Position numbers and translations under genes: made by a program. From the NCBI GenBank assembly GCA_934247935.1, contig CAKQKE010000004.1:129282-193281 (forward strand): a DNA stretch of 64,000 nt, given 5' to 3'. The notes under the pieces were generated by a model. That model was given only the letters and a program-made list of their open reading frames with translations, was not told the DNA's origin and did no database searches. Below are positions 50,665-59,408 of the stretch, piece after piece. The stretch is from an uncultured Clostridia bacterium (lineage in GTDB: Bacteria; Bacillota; Clostridia; Christensenellales; Borkfalkiaceae). Each line of letters opens with the position of its first letter. The first letter of the stretch is position 1.

Positions 50665-53091
50665 TTAGCAAATTATATTGATAAGTCTGCCTTTAATTAT
50701 TATAAATTTCTTTACGGGTTTGTCGGCAACGTTCTTTTTGACGATATCGTCGTTTAAAACGAGTTGTTTAATGGCTTCCTCGTCCGCGTCGGACGGAATT
50801 TCCATTTTCGTTTTGATTTTGCTGTTTACCTGAATAGCGTATTCAACACAGTCCTTTACAAGGGCGTTTTCATTGAATTCGGGGTATTTTTCAAGGAATA
50901 TCGACTTTTTATGTCCTCTTGAAGACCACAATTCTTCCGAGAAGTGAGGGGCGAGCGGCGCAAGCAATTTAAGAAGGTCGTCTACGCACTCGTTCAGGAA
51001 TTTCAAGTTTTTCGTTTCGAGGTCGTCGTATCTGATGATTGCTTTTACGTATTCCATAATTCTTGCAATCGCCGAGTTGAAACCGAAGTTATTCATGTTG
51101 TTGTCGACGTTTTTAATAGTATAGTTGCGCACGTAATCGAGATCTTTCTCGTTTGTTCCGTAAGCCGTTACGTCGTTGTTTGTTTCGGCATTGATTTTGA
51201 GAACGGTTCTTTCGACTCTGTCCAAAAATCTTGCAACGGCGACTATACCGTCGTCGCTCCATGCGCCGCCTTCGGTATAAGCAAAGCCGAACATAAGGTA
51301 CATTCTGAACACGTCCGAACCGTATTGTTCTATATAAGAGTCGGGTGAAATTACGTTTCCCTTGGACTTGCTCATTCTGTTGCCGTCAGGTCCTAAAATG
51401 ATACCCTGGTGGGTGAGCGACTTAAACGGCTCGTCAAAGTTGAGATATCCCATATCCCTGAGTGCCTTCGTGAAGAAACGAGCATACAAAAGGTGCATAC
51501 AAGCGTGTTCGGGTCCGCCGACGTATTTGTCGACGGGCAACATTTTGTTGATAATATCGGGATTAAACGGCATTTCGCTGTTTTTACTGTCGGGATAACG
51601 GAGATAATACCAACTCGAACAAACGAAAGTATCCAAAGTGTCGGGGTCTCTCCTTGCGTCTTTGCCGCACTTGGGGCACTTGCAGTTCATAAATTCTTCG
51701 CATTTTTCAAGCGGGGATTTTCCGTCGGGTTTAAATTCTACGTTGTACGGAAGTTCTACCGGCAAATCTTTATAAGGTACGGGTACGACGCCGCATTCGG
51801 GACAGTGTATCACGGGAATCGGCGCACCCCAATATCTTTGTCTCGATACAAGCCAGTCTCTCAATCTGTAATTTACTTTAAAGTTTGCTTTATCTTTCGC
51901 ATTGAGGTCGGCGATAATTGCGCGCCTTGCCTCTTCGCTGGTGAGTCCGTCGTGTTTCAGACTGCCTACAAGCACGCCGTCTTCGCAGTAAGGAAGGGTG
52001 TCGTCGCCGTTTATGTTGTGAATAACTTGCACTACGGGTATGCCGTACTTTTTAGCAAAGGCGAAATCTCTCTCGTCGTGAGCGGGTACGCCCATGACGC
52101 AACCTGAGCCGTAAGTAGCCAAAACGTAGTCTGCGGCATAAATGGGCACTTTTTTGTTGTTTATAGGGTTGATTGCATATGCGCCCGTAAAGACGCCCGT
52201 CTTTTCTCTTGTGGAAGAAAGCCTGTCTATTTCGGTAATTTTAGCCGTCTCTTCGATGTATTTATCGACAGCCTCTTTTTGTTCGGGTGTGACGATTTGT
52301 TTTACAAGTTCGTGTTCGGGGGCGATTGCCACGTATGTCACGCCGTAAAGCGTGTCGGCACGGGTGGTAAAGCACACGAAGGGAAGTCCGCTTTCGGTGG
52401 TAAATTTAATTTCGCCGCCCGTGGATTTGCCTATCCAGTGCCTTTGCATCGCCTTTGTTCTTTCGGGCCAATCCAGATTGTCGAGACCTTGTAAAAGTTC
52501 TTCTGCGTATTGAGTGATTTTAAAAAACCATTGAGTGAGGTTTTTCTTATAAACGACCGTGCCGCATCTTTCGCAAACTCCGTCAACTACCTGTTCGTTG
52601 GCGAGGACGGTGTTGCAACTCGGACACCAGTTGACTGGGGCTTGTTTTCTGTATGCAAGTCCGTTTTCGTAAAGTTTTAAAAACATCCATTGCGTCCACT
52701 TGTAATAATCGGGCATACAAGTCTTGATTTCCGCACTCCAATCGAACATTGCGCCCATGGCTTTAAGTTGTTGTTCCATTGTTTCGATGTTTTTAAGAGT
52801 GCTGTCCTTTGGGTGAACGCCTGTTTTTATAGCATAGTTTTCTGCGGGCAAACCGAAAGCGTCAAAGCCCATCGGCTGAAACACCTCATATCCTTTCATC
52901 TTTTTATATCTTGCATAACTGTCGGTGGGTCCGTAATTATACCAGTGTCCCACGTGAAGTTTTGCTCCCGAAGGGTACGAAAACATTTCAAGACAGTAAA
53001 ACTTTTTATCAATATTTTTACGATTAAAATAATTGATTTTATCTTTTTCCCATTTAGCCTGCCATTTCTTTTCTATTTGCTTCATGTCCAT
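50665..53091 (-). CDS. leuS: Leucyl-tRNA synthetase
   Basis: An 808-residue class I aminoacyl-tRNA synthetase of bacterial type. The HIGH motif is KLHVGHW near residue 43, KMSKS is GNRMSKSKGN, and zinc-type CPSCNTV/CERCG segments and a CP1 editing domain (FTTRADTLYGVTY) lie between. The C-terminal anticodon-binding and editing-support domains are complete. AAAGGAGG lies 10 bases before the ATG. Many Bacillota leuS genes carry a T-box leader; the sequence upstream here is too short between promoter and start to hold one, and the conserved T-box GGTGG..ACCGCG element is absent. Confidence 0.97.
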   Translation of the reverse strand: MDMKQIEKKWQAKWEKDKINYFNRKNIDKKFYCLEMFSYPSGAKLHVGHWYNYGPTDSYARYKKMKGYEVFQPMGFDAFGLPAENYAIKTGVHPKDSTLKNIETMEQQLKAMGAMFDWSAEIKTCMPDYYKWTQWMFLKLYENGLAYRKQAPVNWCPSCNTVLANEQVVDGVCERCGTVVYKKNLTQWFFKITQYAEELLQGLDNLDWPERTKAMQRHWIGKSTGGEIKFTTESGLPFVCFTTRADTLYGVTYVAIAPEHELVKQIVTPEQKEAVDKYIEETAKITEIDRLSSTREKTGVFTGAYAINPINNKKVPIYAADYVLATYGSGCVMGVPAHDERDFAFAKKYGIPVVQVIHNINGDDTLPYCEDGVLVGSLKHDGLTSEEARRAIIADLNAKDKANFKVNYRLRDWLVSRQRYWGAPIPVIHCPECGVVPVPYKDLPVELPYNVEFKPDGKSPLEKCEEFMNCKCPKCGKDARRDPDTLDTFVCSSWYYLRYPDSKNSEMPFNPDIINKMLPVDKYVGGPEHACMHLLYARFFTKALRDMGYLNFDEPFKSLTHQGIILGPDGNRMSKSKGNVISPDSYIEQYGSDVFRMYLMFGFAYTEGGAWSDDGIVAVARFLDRVERTVLKINAETNNDVTAYGTNEKDLDYVRNYTIKNVDNNMNNFGFNSAIARIMEYVKAIIRYDDLETKNLKFLNECVDDLLKLLAPLAPHFSEELWSSRGHKKSIFLEKYPEFNENALVKDCVEYAIQVNSKIKTKMEIPSDADEEAIKQLVLNDDIVKKNVADKPVKKFIIIKGRLINIIC

Positions 53092-53136
53092 AAAAGGAAA
53101 CCTCCTTTTGTTGCTGTGAATATTATTTTCCGTATA

Positions 53137-53145
53137 ATTATATCA
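53137..53145 (-). promoter_or_regulatory. Extended -10 promoter for leuS
   Basis: On the minus strand TGA-TATAAT; the -35 position reads TAGCAA at the right distance. Leader about 38 bases. Confidence 0.5.
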
Positions 53146-53240
53146 TTATTTTCGTATTTTTGCTACTGTTTTGAGACAAACAAAAAATAAAATTACATTT
53201 TTAAATAATCTTGACAAATTTACGTGTATTAATTATAATA

Positions 53241-53558
53241 TAAACTACAAGAAGTAAATTTTGAAACGAGTTCAAAATTTTGCGCTGACGCGCTCGCAAA
53301 GTTGGCACTTTGCACTTCTAAGTTTGAAAAAACATCGGTTTTGCTTGAAAATACGCTCGCTGTTTCTCGCGTGCTTTCAGACAAAACTTTAGTTATTATA
53401 AACTACAAGAAGTAAATTTTGAAACGAGTTCAAAATTTTGCGCTAACGCGCTCGCAAAGTTGGCACTTTGCACTTCTAAGTTTGAAAAAACATCGGTTTT
53501 GCTTGAAAATACGCTCGATGTTTCTCGCGTGCTTTCAGACAAAACTTCTGTTATTATA
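53241..53558. repeat. 158-bp unit in tandem duplicate with potential cloverleaf fold
   Basis: Copy 1 is 53241-53398, copy 2 53399-53556; they differ at four positions (53287, 53360, 53390, 53391). In each copy AGAAGT (53250-53255 in copy 1) pairs with ACTTCT (53314-53319) and encloses three perfect hairpins: 10 bp with loop ACGAG (53256-53280), 4 bp with loop TGAC (53282-53293) and 7 bp with loop TGGC (53296-53313). No bases lie between outer stem and the first and third hairpins. A further imperfect hairpin is at about 53347-53378. Confidence 0.9.
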
Positions 53559-53603
53559 AGAAATTGAAAACTTGCTTGCAATGGTTTACAATTTCGCATA
53601 TTG
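53556..53603 (+). repeat. Dispersed 48-bp repeat, copy B
   Basis: Directly abuts the second 158-bp unit and matches 40283-40330 at 44 of 48 positions. Confidence 0.75.
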
Positions 53604-53723
53604 CAAACAAAGTTGCAGTTATTGCAAAATGTGTAAAAACTAAGTGCATTCACAATAAAAAATAAAATCTTATTGCGACTTGTGTTTAATAAATTTAATA
53701 AAACCGTCAGGAGGGCTTTAATT

Positions 53724-54422
53724 ATGAAAAAAGTTTGTAAATTATTATGCTCGATACTTATTATGGTAACGGTGTTTGTTATGACTTCGTGTACAAACAC
53801 GATAAGTATCGACTTCAGCAACAAATTGGCAAATACCAACGAATATTCGTTTAACATTGTGTATACCGACTCACAACAAGAAACGCCTATTTATATTTCT
53901 TGTTATGCAAAAGACGGCAGTTATGCTTACAGATTTTCCAAAAACAGTTTTGACGACGGAAAACTTGCATACAGACAAATATTTTCCGACAAAACGTTTT
54001 ATGAAATAAGCGAATCGAAAACGCTCGGCGTGTGGACCGGAGAATATAAAAAGACCGAAGAAGTAGACGTGACTTATGAAGGAAACTTTATGTACAAATA
54101 TACCACGAGCATCACTTCGGGCAGTTTTCTCACTCTTTTCCAAAAGGGCAAAGAAGTGGAGTACAACGGCGTAACTTGCAGACAGTTTGACTTTGCTTAC
54201 GACGGAAAGGCTTACACTTACGTGTTTGAAAACGAAACCTCGAATTTGTTAAAATTTGTACTCACGACCGAAGATAACGTAAAAACTTTGGAATATTCCG
54301 ATTATAAATTTGAGAATATCGATACCGATTGTTTGGAAATCCCTTCCACAAGCATAGGTAGCGACGGAGTACAGTTGTACAGAGAAGTAGAGCAACTTAC
54401 TTATGAATTCCGCATAGCGTAA
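53724..54422 (+). CDS. Lipoprotein of unknown function
   Basis: A 232-residue protein starting with a signal peptide and the lipobox MTSC at residues 19-22, so it is anchored outside the membrane. The mature part is beta-rich with alternating segments and a final pattern (LLKFVLTTEDNVKTLEYSDY, then ENIDTDCLEIP) reminiscent of LolA/LppX-type lipid-binding folds, but the likeness is weak. The start has AGGAGG 9 bases upstream; a TTG at 53673 in frame would spoil the signal peptide. A terminator follows. Confidence 0.8.
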   Translation: MKKVCKLLCSILIMVTVFVMTSCTNTISIDFSNKLANTNEYSFNIVYTDSQQETPIYISCYAKDGSYAYRFSKNSFDDGKLAYRQIFSDKTFYEISESKTLGVWTGEYKKTEEVDVTYEGNFMYKYTTSITSGSFLTLFQKGKEVEYNGVTCRQFDFAYDGKAYTYVFENETSNLLKFVLTTEDNVKTLEYSDYKFENIDTDCLEIPSTSIGSDGVQLYREVEQLTYEFRIA

Positions 54423-54456
54423 TTTTGCAAAAACTAAAATTTAAAACAAATAAAAT

Positions 54457-54489
54457 AAGAGTTCGACTTTTTGTCGGACTCTTTTACTG
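54457..54489 (+). terminator. Terminator after the lipoprotein gene
   Basis: AAGAGTTCGAC pairs with GTCGGACTCTT (one T-G pair) around TTTTT, then TTTAC. Confidence 0.8.
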
Positions 54490-54652
54490 TCTATATATAA
54501 AATGCAGTGCGACTGTCGGGTTTACACGATACGGTTGTCGCAAAAACGACAATTTTGTTTATTTAAAAATCAAGGTACACCGAGAAACAACAGTATGACA
54601 ATACAAAGTTTTTATAATTAGTAAATAGCGCGCCTTATATTTATAATCTTAA

Positions 54653-54681
54653 TTGACAAAAATAATAAAATATAGTATTAT
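54653..54681 (+). promoter_or_regulatory. Promoter for the PAP2 phosphatase gene
   Basis: Perfect TTGACA, 17-bp spacer, TATTAT, 31 bases before the start. Confidence 0.75.
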
Positions 54682-54711
54682 TTTATATATAAAAATATAA
54701 ACGAGGAAGTT

Positions 54712-55734
54712 ATGAATAAGGAAAAAGCCATAGACAAAAAGAAAATTATTTTATTGTCGGGGATTGCCGCATATATCGTTTTAATGATTATCGCCACGTT
54801 TTTCGATTTACAAATAAACAACGTTGTTGCCGACCTTAATGCGGGAGAGTATTATTCGCGCAACATATTCGGCAGAATTTTCGATGATTTGGGCGCGTTG
54901 CCTGTATATATGCTTGTGGCGATTGCCTTCGGTGTGATTTTTTTCTATAGCGATAAAATTAAAGATAAGGCGTATAGATATATCGTCAAATTCGTTTGCG
55001 CTTTGATGGCGTTTATTTTCTGGTTTTTGCTTGTGCGCAAGTTTGTTTCGTATATTGCCGCACACTATAATTACGAGGATAAATTGGACTCTGCGGCTAC
55101 GTTCGCTTTTTCGGTCGCAGGGCTCATTTTGTGTCTTTTGACGCTATACGTATTGAGTAAACAGGACAAAGAGACCATTGCAAGGCTGTACGTTTGGTCG
55201 CTGATAATTATATTTACCGCGGCGATAAGTCAGGCGTTTGCGCAAGGAATTAAAGTTATTGCGTCGCGCCCGAGATATTGCACGATGGCTATACTCGAAG
55301 AGAGTGGCGACGGCGGTTTTTCTATGTATAAAAGGTGGTATCAATTCAGCGGGATTAAAAAAGTAAGCGAAAGATGGCTGGAACTCGGCATTGCCGCCGA
55401 CGGTTTAAAATCGTTTCCCTCCGGGCACGTTGCGTCGACAACAATGCTCGTCACTTTGCTTGCGCTTCCCGATTTGTTGCCCGGATTAAACGAGAAAAAA
55501 CCAAAAATAATCCTTTGGTGCGTTGCGGTCGCTGCTCCGATAATTGTTGCGATTTCAAGAATGGTAATGGGCGCGCATTTCTTGTCCGACGTTCTGGTTG
55601 GCGGCGCGATTACCGTCGTTTCGTATTGGATTGCCAAGGGCATTGTAAAAAATAAAGCAAAAAAACTCGGCATTAAAGAAGAGAAAAACAGAGTAGTGCT
55701 TTGCGAAGAACTTATCGAGGATATCACCGAATAA
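54712..55734 (+). CDS. PAP2-family membrane phosphatase
   Basis: A 340-residue protein with about six membrane helices and the three phosphatase signatures: KVIASRPRY, FPSGHVAST and SRMVMGAHFLSDVLVG. Members dephosphorylate phosphatidic acid, undecaprenyl diphosphate or related lipids at the outer membrane face; the substrate is unknown. GAGGAAG lies before the ATG. A sequence matching the TACGTA repeat core falls inside the gene at 55144-55158 (LYVLSK), probably by chance or because a repeat was absorbed. The next gene starts 34 bases on, so they may be co-transcribed. Confidence 0.88.
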   Translation: MNKEKAIDKKKIILLSGIAAYIVLMIIATFFDLQINNVVADLNAGEYYSRNIFGRIFDDLGALPVYMLVAIAFGVIFFYSDKIKDKAYRYIVKFVCALMAFIFWFLLVRKFVSYIAAHYNYEDKLDSAATFAFSVAGLILCLLTLYVLSKQDKETIARLYVWSLIIIFTAAISQAFAQGIKVIASRPRYCTMAILEESGDGGFSMYKRWYQFSGIKKVSERWLELGIAADGLKSFPSGHVASTTMLVTLLALPDLLPGLNEKKPKIILWCVAVAAPIIVAISRMVMGAHFLSDVLVGGAITVVSYWIAKGIVKNKAKKLGIKEEKNRVVLCEELIEDITE

Positions 55735-55768
55735 TAGAAACATTTCAAGCATAAAAATAAACGGCAAA

Positions 55769-56545
55769 ATGGGGAACGAAGACAAAATGGAAAATTATTT
55801 TCAACCTAAGGAAAATTTAAAAACTGAAGAAAACGCAAACGATTTCGCCGAGGAAACCGTTAAAAACAATATGCAGGAAGACGACCAAAACGGCGATATC
55901 GAAGAGCAAAAAAATCTTGAAATTAATGCGCAAAACGAAAATACGGAAAACGCGCAAAACGAAAATAACGACGATATTCAAGGCGATATGAAAGAGACCG
56001 CCGGAACGGAAAGCGAAAATTCGGCTGAAGGCGGCGTTGGCGAAGAAAATTTTGAGTTGTTAAACGGCGAAAATTTGCAAGAAAAACCCGATAATTTTGT
56101 TTTAAGAGATGCCGAAGTGAATAACGTAGACAGTGTCGAAACCGCGGCTGAAAACTTTACTGAAAATCTGGCTGAAAATTCGACTGAAAACACCGACGAA
56201 AGCGGAATTAAATTCCAACACGAAAACGAGACGGAAAATTTCGCATATATAATGCCGAGCGGGAACTATTTCAAGCCGCAATCGGCAAACGACACGGCGT
56301 TTAATAAAACGCAAAAGCAGCCCGCAATTAAAAAATTGCCCTTTGTTTTTTCGATGCTGGGTTTGCTACTTTCGATATTTTATATAGGTTTGCCGTTTGC
56401 GATTGCGGGACTTGTCATGACTATTATACAAAAACACAAAGGCGAAACCGACGAGTTGACGAAAACTTCGTTTGTCTTGAGTTTTGCGGGCATAGCGATA
56501 GGCTTGTTTACTTCGATATTATTTGTGTTTTGCCTTATATTTTAG
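55769..56545 (+). CDS. Membrane protein with long acidic disordered N-terminal region
   Basis: A 258-residue protein. Residues about 1-185 are Glu/Asn-rich, low in hydrophobic residues and contain loosely repeated ENxTEN and NAQNENTEN-like phrases, so they are probably disordered. Residues about 190-258 hold two hydrophobic segments (LPFVFSMLGLLLSIFYIGLP and SFVLSFAGIAIGLFTSILF) around a KHKGETDELTK turn, like DUF4190-type two-helix modules. No enzyme motif is present. The start is uncertain: ATG 55769 or ATG 55787, neither with a strong ribosome site. Confidence 0.65.
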   Translation: MGNEDKMENYFQPKENLKTEENANDFAEETVKNNMQEDDQNGDIEEQKNLEINAQNENTENAQNENNDDIQGDMKETAGTESENSAEGGVGEENFELLNGENLQEKPDNFVLRDAEVNNVDSVETAAENFTENLAENSTENTDESGIKFQHENETENFAYIMPSGNYFKPQSANDTAFNKTQKQPAIKKLPFVFSMLGLLLSIFYIGLPFAIAGLVMTIIQKHKGETDELTKTSFVLSFAGIAIGLFTSILFVFCLIF

Positions 56546-56675
56546 TATTAATATATTAAAAAAGATACATACTTTTTTTAAGGTATGCGGCTTAAGTTAA
56601 TTTCGACAAAGCCGCTCGGGCTGACTAAAAGCCTTGTAAAGCCGCAAAGTTTACGTGCGGTAAGGAGAAAAGGCG

Positions 56676-57047
56676 TTGTATCTTGACGATAATAAAATTA
56701 ACCTTATAAAAAAACTCAAAAAACTTTACCCCGAAAGCGGATACGTTCTGGCTGCGGTAGACGAATTGACTGACGAAAACTATTCCATAGACAATTTGAT
56801 CAGCGACGTGCGTTTTTTAAACGAAAGCGGTTTTATCGACTTAAAATATTGCGATGCGAAAGAGTTGTGTTTAAGAATAACCGCAAAAAGCATAGATTTT
56901 CTCTTGTCGCTCAATATCGAGACGGATTTACCCACTTCAGACGACGTAAAATATTTCAGACAAGCGTTTTTCGGCGCATTTATCGGAGCGATTGCGGCTT
57001 TTACTTTGATTGTCGCAATAATAACGGTGATTTATGCTTTCAAATAA
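56676..57047 (+). CDS. Small winged-helix-like protein with C-terminal membrane anchor (first of a pair)
   Basis: A 123-residue protein started by TTG at 56676, supported by AAGGAG 9 bases upstream. Residues about 1-80 are helical with a turn and strand pattern like a winged-helix domain (VRFLNESGFIDLKY, LCLRITAKSIDFL). Residues about 97-120 form one membrane helix (FFGAFIGAIAAFTLIVAIIT). No family recognised. It overlaps the next gene by 14 bases; the two encode proteins of the same plan. Confidence 0.7.
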   Translation: MYLDDNKINLIKKLKKLYPESGYVLAAVDELTDENYSIDNLISDVRFLNESGFIDLKYCDAKELCLRITAKSIDFLLSLNIETDLPTSDDVKYFRQAFFGAFIGAIAAFTLIVAIITVIYAFK

Positions 57048-57393
57048 AGAGCGTTGCGTGATGGACGTGATTTACGACAAATGTTTAAACGAAAACAGTT
57101 GTTTAATCGACGTTGCGGAGATATCCTTTTACGTTTCACACAAAAAGAAAATGTCCGATAAAGAAATCGAGCAAGTAGTCGATTCGCTTGAACGAGAGGA
57201 TTATTTCGACGTAATAAAGACGGACAGAAAGGGCGTCCCCGTAATGTGTATCACGCTTCACGGTAAAGGGAAAGGGTACAAAAGAGAAAAATTACAGACA
57301 AAACGGTCGACCGAATATAAAATTATAATAAGCGTATTGTGTGCCTTACTCACCTCGTTAGTGGGCAGACTGATACTGCTGTTATTTGCTTAA
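57034..57393 (+). CDS. Small winged-helix-like protein with C-terminal membrane anchor (second of a pair)
   Basis: A 119-residue protein. Residues about 1-85 look like a winged helix (IEQVVDSLEREDYFDVIKTD, then PVMCITLHGKGKGY) and residues about 95-118 form a membrane helix (IIISVLCALLTSLVGRLILL). No recognised family. The start lies inside the preceding gene with a 14-base overlap, so the two proteins are probably made in equal amounts and may form a heterodimer at the membrane. uvrB starts 53 bases beyond its stop, separated by a TACGTA repeat. Confidence 0.7.
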   Translation: MLSNKERCVMDVIYDKCLNENSCLIDVAEISFYVSHKKKMSDKEIEQVVDSLEREDYFDVIKTDRKGVPVMCITLHGKGKGYKREKLQTKRSTEYKIIISVLCALLTSLVGRLILLLFA

Positions 57394-57397
57394 AATT

Positions 57398-57434
57398 ACG
57401 TTTTTACGACATACGTATGAGGTAAAGCCGACAG
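57398..57434. repeat. TACGTA palindromic repeat, copy 7
   Basis: GTTTTTACGACATAC joined to GTATGAGGTAAAGCCGAC, 12 bases before the uvrB start. Confidence 0.6.
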
Positions 57435-57445
57435 AAATTAAAATT

Positions 57446-59407
57446 ATGGAAGATAAAAAATTTATTTTACATTCAAAATATAAACCCACGGGCGACCAAC
57501 CGCAAGCGATACAATCGTTGAGCGAGGGTATAATGGACGGTTTGCGCACGCAAGTACTTGTCGGCGTAACGGGCAGCGGAAAAACCTTTACTATGGCAAA
57601 CGTGATAGAAAAAGTGCAACGCCCCACGCTTGTAATCGCACACAATAAGACGCTCGCCGCTCAACTTTGCAACGAATTAAGGGAATTTTTTCCCGAAAAC
57701 AGAGTTGAATATTTCGTCTCCTATTACGATTATTATCAACCCGAGTCATATATTCCCACGACAGATACTTACATTGAAAAAGACCTTTCCATAAACGACG
57801 AGATAGACAAATTACGCCTTTCGGCAACGAGTTCGCTCGCGGAAAGACGAGACGTAATAGTTGTCGCTTCGGTTTCGTGTATATACGGCTTGGGTGCGCC
57901 CGAAGAGTTTTTCTCGCTTGCGATATCTCTCCGTCCGGGCATGGTTATGGACAGAGACGAATTGATGCTTAAACTCGTCGGCATACATTACGACAGAAAA
58001 GACGTCGATTTTCAACGCGCTTCGTTCAGAGTAAGGGGCGACGTGGTGGAAATTTTCCCCGCAGACAGGTCTGAAACGGTAATAAGGGTAGAATTTTTCG
58101 GCGACGAAATAGATAAATTGTCGGAAGTCGATTACGTTACGGGCGATATAGTGTCCACTTTAAAGCATGTGGCGATTTTCCCCGCCAGCCATTATGCGGT
58201 CGGCAGCGATATCATGAACGAGGCTTTAAAAGAAATCGGTTCGGATATGATTACCGAGGTGGAAGACCTTAAAAAAGACGGAAAACTCCTTGAAGCGCAA
58301 AGGTTGCTTCAGCGCACGAGTTATGACATAGAAATGATGAAAGAAATAGGGTATTGCAGCGGCGTGGAGAATTATTCACGCTATTTTGACGGTAGAAAAC
58401 CGGGCGAGCCGCCGTTTACGCTTTTAGACTATTTCCCCGACGATTTCATTATTTTTATCGACGAAAGCCACATGACGATACCCCAGATAAGGGCAATGTA
58501 CAACGGCGACAGGTCGAGAAAGGAAAATCTTGTCGGTTACGGTTTCAGGCTTAAATCGGCGTACGACAACCGCCCGTTGACTTTTGCTGAGTTCGATAAA
58601 AGAATAACTCAACTCGTTTGTATATCTGCTACGCCAGCACCTTACGAAATGGGTATTGCGGACAACGTTGCCGAGCAGATTATCCGCCCCACGGGGCTTT
58701 TAGACCCGCCGGTCGAAATCAGACCCACTAAAGGACAAATCGACGATTTGCGCGGTGAAATCAATGCCGTGATAAAAGATAAAGGCAGGGTTCTGGTCAC
58801 GACTCTCACAAAAAAAATGGCGGAAAGCCTTACCGAATATTTAAAAGAACTCGAATACAAAGTGCGTTATATGCACAGCGACGTCGACACTTTGGAAAGA
58901 ATAGATATCATCAACGAGTTGCGCCGCGGCGACATAGACGTGCTTGTGGGTATCAATCTATTGCGTGAAGGTCTCGACTTGCCGGAGGTAAAACTCGTCG
59001 CCATAATGGACGCAGATAAAGAGGGATTTTTGCGCAGCGATACCGCACTTATTCAAACGATAGGCAGAACGGCCCGAAACAGCGAAGGCAGAGTAATCAT
59101 GTACGCCGACAACGTTACCGGCAGTATGCAAAGGGCGATAGACGAAACCGACCGCAGAAGAGAAATTCAGCAAAAATACAACGAAGAACATGGCATTGTG
59201 CCTAAAACCATTATAAAAGACATAGTCAACACCCTTGAAATTACGGGTAAAGTTGACCGTACGAAGGATATCAAAGCAAAAGATATTCCAGAAGAGATTG
59301 AAAAACTCAAGGCTTTAATGAAAGTTGCGAGCAACAATCTCGATTTTGAGAAGTGCATCGAATTGAGAGAGACGATTGCCGCGCTCAAAAAGAAAATGAG
59401 AGGATAA
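57446..59407 (+). CDS. uvrB: Excinuclease ABC subunit B
   Basis: A 653-residue helicase-like DNA damage-verification protein. Walker A GVTGSGKT is at residues 40-47, the damage-probing beta-hairpin follows in YYDYYQPESYIP, then helicase motifs (IDESHMTIPQ, ISATPAPYE, GINLLREGLDLPEV, QTIGRTARN) and the C-terminal UvrC/UvrA-binding UVR motif (LDFEKCIELRETIAALKK). The start at 57446 is chosen because UvrB proteins begin close to the PTGDQP motif; an in-frame start at 57386 would add 20 unrelated residues. No good ribosome site is visible; a TACGTA repeat sits just upstream. uvrA starts one base after its stop. Confidence 0.96.
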   Translation: MEDKKFILHSKYKPTGDQPQAIQSLSEGIMDGLRTQVLVGVTGSGKTFTMANVIEKVQRPTLVIAHNKTLAAQLCNELREFFPENRVEYFVSYYDYYQPESYIPTTDTYIEKDLSINDEIDKLRLSATSSLAERRDVIVVASVSCIYGLGAPEEFFSLAISLRPGMVMDRDELMLKLVGIHYDRKDVDFQRASFRVRGDVVEIFPADRSETVIRVEFFGDEIDKLSEVDYVTGDIVSTLKHVAIFPASHYAVGSDIMNEALKEIGSDMITEVEDLKKDGKLLEAQRLLQRTSYDIEMMKEIGYCSGVENYSRYFDGRKPGEPPFTLLDYFPDDFIIFIDESHMTIPQIRAMYNGDRSRKENLVGYGFRLKSAYDNRPLTFAEFDKRITQLVCISATPAPYEMGIADNVAEQIIRPTGLLDPPVEIRPTKGQIDDLRGEINAVIKDKGRVLVTTLTKKMAESLTEYLKELEYKVRYMHSDVDTLERIDIINELRRGDIDVLVGINLLREGLDLPEVKLVAIMDADKEGFLRSDTALIQTIGRTARNSEGRVIMYADNVTGSMQRAIDETDRRREIQQKYNEEHGIVPKTIIKDIVNTLEITGKVDRTKDIKAKDIPEEIEKLKALMKVASNNLDFEKCIELRETIAALKKKMRG

Positions 59408-59408
59408 A

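Larger units (their letters stand above)
53092..53723. other. 632-bp divergent non-coding region with tandem cloverleaf repeat
   Basis: It contains the leuS promoter (minus strand), two copies of a 158-bp unit, one copy of a dispersed 48-bp repeat and the ribosome site of the lipoprotein gene. Confidence 0.7.

Noticed and set aside
51409..52107. 232-codon plus-strand reading frame inside leuS
   Set aside because: Shadow frame of leuS with no family likeness or ribosome site.
50665..53240. T-box riboswitch upstream of leuS
   Set aside because: Only about 40 bases lie between the likely transcript start and the ATG, and no T-box core sequence is present.
53396..53857. 153-codon minus-strand reading frame spanning the lipoprotein start and the tandem unit
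   Set aside because: It is antisense to a lipoprotein signal sequence and its end simply reads the repeat; no ribosome site.
55133..55165. Ninth TACGTA repeat inside the PAP2 gene
   Set aside because: The core matches, but the codons fit a membrane helix end and the inverted half is poor; chance similarity cannot be excluded.
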